Below, one piece after another: positions 62,095-64,000 of a stretch of 64,000 nucleotides of DNA. The DNA is from Nodosilinea sp. E11 (GTDB lineage Bacteria > Cyanobacteriota > Cyanobacteriia > Phormidesmidales > Phormidesmidaceae), in the NCBI RefSeq assembly GCF_032813545.1, contig NZ_CP136520.1:3404001-3468000 (forward strand), written 5' to 3'. The translations under genes and the position numbers were made by a program. Every line of letters starts with the position of its first letter. Within the stretch, counting starts at the first letter, position 1. The notes beneath the pieces are model-generated. The model saw only the letters and a program-made list of their open reading frames with translations, was not told where the DNA came from and ran no database searches.

Positions 62095-63333
62095 CTACGG
62101 GTAGTAGCGATCGAGTCGCAGCACGGTTTCAAGCAGCACATTGGCTCCGTTCACGCATTCCTCAGGGGTGGTGTATTCCACCTCCGAATGGCTGAAGCCC
62201 CCTTCGCTGGGCACAAAAATCATGGCCATGTCTGTAAATCGACCCATCTCTAAGGCGTCGTGGCCTGCCCGGCTGGGCATAGGTAGGTAGCTGAGGCCAA
62301 CGCTGTCACATACCTCAGCAATAATCGCTTGAATGTGATCCGCTGCGGGGCTAGGCGCGACGTTCAGCTGGGGCACAATCTCGATTTTGGTGCCGGTATT
62401 CTGGGCAATCAGCCGCAGTTCTTCCTTTAGGTCGTCGATTAGATCATTGATGACGTATTGGTTGAGATCGCGCACATCAATACTGCACTGCACCTGCCCT
62501 GGCACAATATTGTCGGCGTTGGGCCACACTTGTAGGGCTCCTACGGTGGCCACCTGTTGACCAGGCGGGCGCGTGCCCAGGCGGTTGACCACTAGCACCA
62601 CTTGAGCGGCTGCCACGAGGGCATCTTGGCGCTGATCCATTGGTGTGGTGCCAGCGTGGTTGGGGCGTCCGGCAATGTGAATTTGATAGCGCTGCATGCC
62701 CACAATGCCCTGCACTACGCCGATCTGCTTTTGGGCGGCTTCGAGCACCCCGCCCTGCTCAACGTGGAGTTCGACAAAGGCGCAGATGTCATCGCGGGTG
62801 CGCTTAGATAGCGCTAGCTGATCCCAGTTCCCCCCAGCGGCGTTGACGCCCTCGTCGATGGCGCGACCGTCTTTGCGGTGGTAGTCGGCGGCCTCGAGGG
62901 TCGCAGTACCAGCGATGGCGCGACCGCCGATCATGGTGTCTTCTTCATCGGCAAAGACAATTACCTCGAAGGGATGCTCTAGGAGAATGTTGTTTTCGTG
63001 GAGAGTACGGGCTACTTCTATCCCGGCTAACACACCGAGAGTGCCGTCAAATTTGCCGCCGCAGGGGACGGTGTCGATGTGAGATCCGGTGGCAATGGCC
63101 GGGGCGTTGGTACGACCGTTGCGGCGACCAATCAGGTTACCAGCGGTGTCAATACAGGTGCTCAAACCCGCTTCTACCATCCATCGCCGCACCAGCTCCC
63201 GCCCTTGCAGATCTTCCGGGCTAAAGGCCAATCGACAAATGCCACCGTTCTTTAGCTGCCCGATCTGAGCTAGGTCATCGATGCTTTGGTTGAGGCGCTT
63301 GCCATTGATGCTAAGGGTTTGTAGTAGAGCCAT
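62095..63333 (-). CDS. Zn-dependent amidohydrolase, N-carbamoyl-L-amino acid hydrolase/allantoate amidohydrolase type
   Basis: M20-family peptidase fold. Seen: GSHIDTVPCGGKFDGTLGVLAG with metal-binding His and Asp near residue 83, FADEEDTMIGGRAIAG with the catalytic glutamates near 128, AFVELHVEQGGVLE with another His near 190, the dimerisation-domain NHAGTTPM, and MPSRAGHDALEMGRF near 360. Length 412 aa. Hydrolysis of N-carbamoyl amino acids or allantoate is known for the family; the substrate is not decidable. A candidate operator lies 83 bases upstream. Confidence 0.9.
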   Translation of the reverse strand: MALLQTLSINGKRLNQSIDDLAQIGQLKNGGICRLAFSPEDLQGRELVRRWMVEAGLSTCIDTAGNLIGRRNGRTNAPAIATGSHIDTVPCGGKFDGTLGVLAGIEVARTLHENNILLEHPFEVIVFADEEDTMIGGRAIAGTATLEAADYHRKDGRAIDEGVNAAGGNWDQLALSKRTRDDICAFVELHVEQGGVLEAAQKQIGVVQGIVGMQRYQIHIAGRPNHAGTTPMDQRQDALVAAAQVVLVVNRLGTRPPGQQVATVGALQVWPNADNIVPGQVQCSIDVRDLNQYVINDLIDDLKEELRLIAQNTGTKIEIVPQLNVAPSPAADHIQAIIAEVCDSVGLSYLPMPSRAGHDALEMGRFTDMAMIFVPSEGGFSHSEVEYTTPEECVNGANVLLETVLRLDRYYP

Positions 63334-63398
63334 GGGTATTTAGTGGGAGGAGTATGGTGAAGAGATGAAACGTTTGACTCCAGAAAACGTTACAGTCC

Positions 63399-63404
63399 AT
63401 CATA
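63399..63404 (-). promoter_or_regulatory. possible -10 box of the amidohydrolase gene
   Basis: TATGAT on the minus strand, about 66 bases upstream of the start codon. At a 17-base spacing the -35 position falls on the left arm of the inverted repeat at 63416-63443, but it is a poor match there. Confidence 0.35.
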
Positions 63405-63415
63405 AACCGTGATGT

Positions 63416-63443
63416 CTCTGTATACAGTTTATTGTATGCAGAG
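63416..63443. promoter_or_regulatory. candidate operator, 11-bp inverted repeat
   Basis: CTCTGTATACA (63416-63426) and TGTATGCAGAG (63433-63443) are complementary at 10 of 11 positions around a 6-base spacer. It is upstream of the amidohydrolase gene. The TGTATACA core resembles GntR-type sites; the regulator is unknown. Confidence 0.5.
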
Positions 63444-63536
63444 AGCTGCTCAAGTTTTGTTTAGGAAGAACTTTCTGTCGGCTAATGGGGCGAGGGGTTG
63501 CCCAGACTTGGGCGATCGCGGCTTTAGCCCAGCAAT

Positions 63537-63577
63537 GCCAATGAGCCACAACGGTTAAACTGCTGTGGCTCATTGGC
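63537..63577. terminator. 14-bp perfect hairpin after pheS
   Basis: GCCAATGAGCCACA (63537-63550) pairs perfectly with TGTGGCTCATTGGC (63564-63577) over a 13-base loop, past the pheS stop on the minus strand. There is no T run on that strand, so terminator is a moderate call. Confidence 0.55.
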
Positions 63578-63629
63578 TAACCCTAGTATTCCCTTGGGCG
63601 ACAACGACGAGCGATCGCCCGAGCCTGCC

Positions 63630-64000
63630 CTAAAACTGTCGCAGAAACCGCAGATCGCTGGTGTAGAGACGGCGAATGTCGTCGATTTGATGTTGCACCA
63701 TGGCCAGACGCTCTACCCCCAGCCCAGCCGCAAAGCCACTGTAAACTTCGGGGTCATAGCCAACCGCTTGGAGCACGTTAGGGTCGATCATGCCGCAGCC
63801 CAAAATCTCTAGCCACTTGCCCTGCCACTCGACGTCTACCTCTGCCGAAGGCTCAGTGAAGGGGAAGAAACTAGGCCGAAACCGCACTGGAATATCGCCG
63901 TAGAGGGCTTCTAGAAAAACTTTGATGGTGCCCCGCAGATCGGTGAAGGTGATGTCGGTGTCGACGGCAAAAAACTCGATCTGGTGAAAGACGGCAGCGT
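63630..64000 (-). CDS. pheS: phenylalanine--tRNA ligase alpha subunit, 3' part (runs off the window)
   Basis: Charges tRNA-Phe as part of an alpha2beta2 synthetase. Only the C-terminal 122 or so residues are present. Seen: [55 protein letters not shown], and [16 protein letters not shown], class II motif 3. The upstream part, including the start, lies beyond base 64000. Confidence 0.95.
   Translation of the reverse strand, partial: AAVFHQIEFFAVDTDITFTDLRGTIKVFLEALYGDIPVRFRPSFFPFTEPSAEVDVEWQGKWLEILGCGMIDPNVLQAVGYDPEVYSGFAAGLGVERLAMVQHQIDDIRRLYTSDLRFLRQF

Noticed and set aside
1-64000. CRISPR array, prophage or toxin-antitoxin system
   Set aside because: No regularly spaced repeats and no phage or toxin-antitoxin families were recognised; the genes are largely ordinary core functions.

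Overview
The window is chromosomal DNA from a cyanobacterium. Evidence: a thylakoid NDH-1 block (ndhA-ndhI-ndhG-ndhE), ycf3 (photosystem I assembly), the RpaB regulator, a tocopherol prenyltransferase beside a geranylgeranyl reductase, a BvdR-type biliverdin reductase, long LrtA-type ribosome hibernation factor, cyanobacterial DUF2811 and DUF2288 proteins, and very many GCGATCGC (HIP1) octamers. The GC-rich coding style, the type IV pilus genes and heptad-type intergenic repeats fit a Leptolyngbya/Nodosilinea-like filamentous lineage; that placement is inference.

Layout. 1-7.7 kb: a small hypothetical, recR, a tandem pair of histidine phosphatases (the second lacks the catalytic histidine), a 1030-residue membrane protein with a repeated helical unit, a lipoprotein sugar dehydrogenase, and a DUF2811 gene. 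8.1-13.6 kb (minus): grpE-dnaK-dnaJ-tusA-rsgA. 14-18.7 kb (plus): pilB-pilT-pilC. 18.8-27.2 kb (minus): rpaB-plsX-fabH-fabD-plsC, then DUF2288, an AI-2E family permease, homogentisate phytyltransferase and geranylgeranyl reductase. 27.4-31.7 kb: radA, grxC, hpf, lipB, a DUF721 protein. 31.9-40.7 kb: metallophosphoesterase, DUF924, RppA-like regulator, glpK, HtrA-type protease, DUF4870, alpha/beta hydrolase, bvdR. 41-48.6 kb: gltA, lactate permease, ndhA-I-G-E-nadK, a small membrane protein. 48.9-58.3 kb: ycf3, gatC, a membrane protein, a 1363-residue hybrid histidine kinase facing a CheY-like regulator, glgC, an SDR. 58.5-64 kb: an IS630-type element lying against the 5' end of an MFS sugar-type transporter, msrA, an N-carbamoyl amino acid/allantoate-type hydrolase, and the 3' end of pheS.

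How genes work together: grpE/dnaK/dnaJ form one chaperone cycle; pilB/pilT/pilC form the pilus motor and platform; plsX/fabH/fabD/plsC join fatty-acid initiation to phospholipid assembly beneath the high-light regulator RpaB; phytyltransferase plus geranylgeranyl reductase supply tocopherol; the ndh genes encode membrane and FeS subunits of NDH-1 with NAD kinase behind them. No rRNA, tRNA, CRISPR array or prophage was recognised. The most notable observations are the histidine-less paralog, the large repeat protein, the IS at the transporter's N-terminal end, a probable ATC start for recR, a 29-bp perfect palindrome, and heptad-type repeats, one possibly inside radA.
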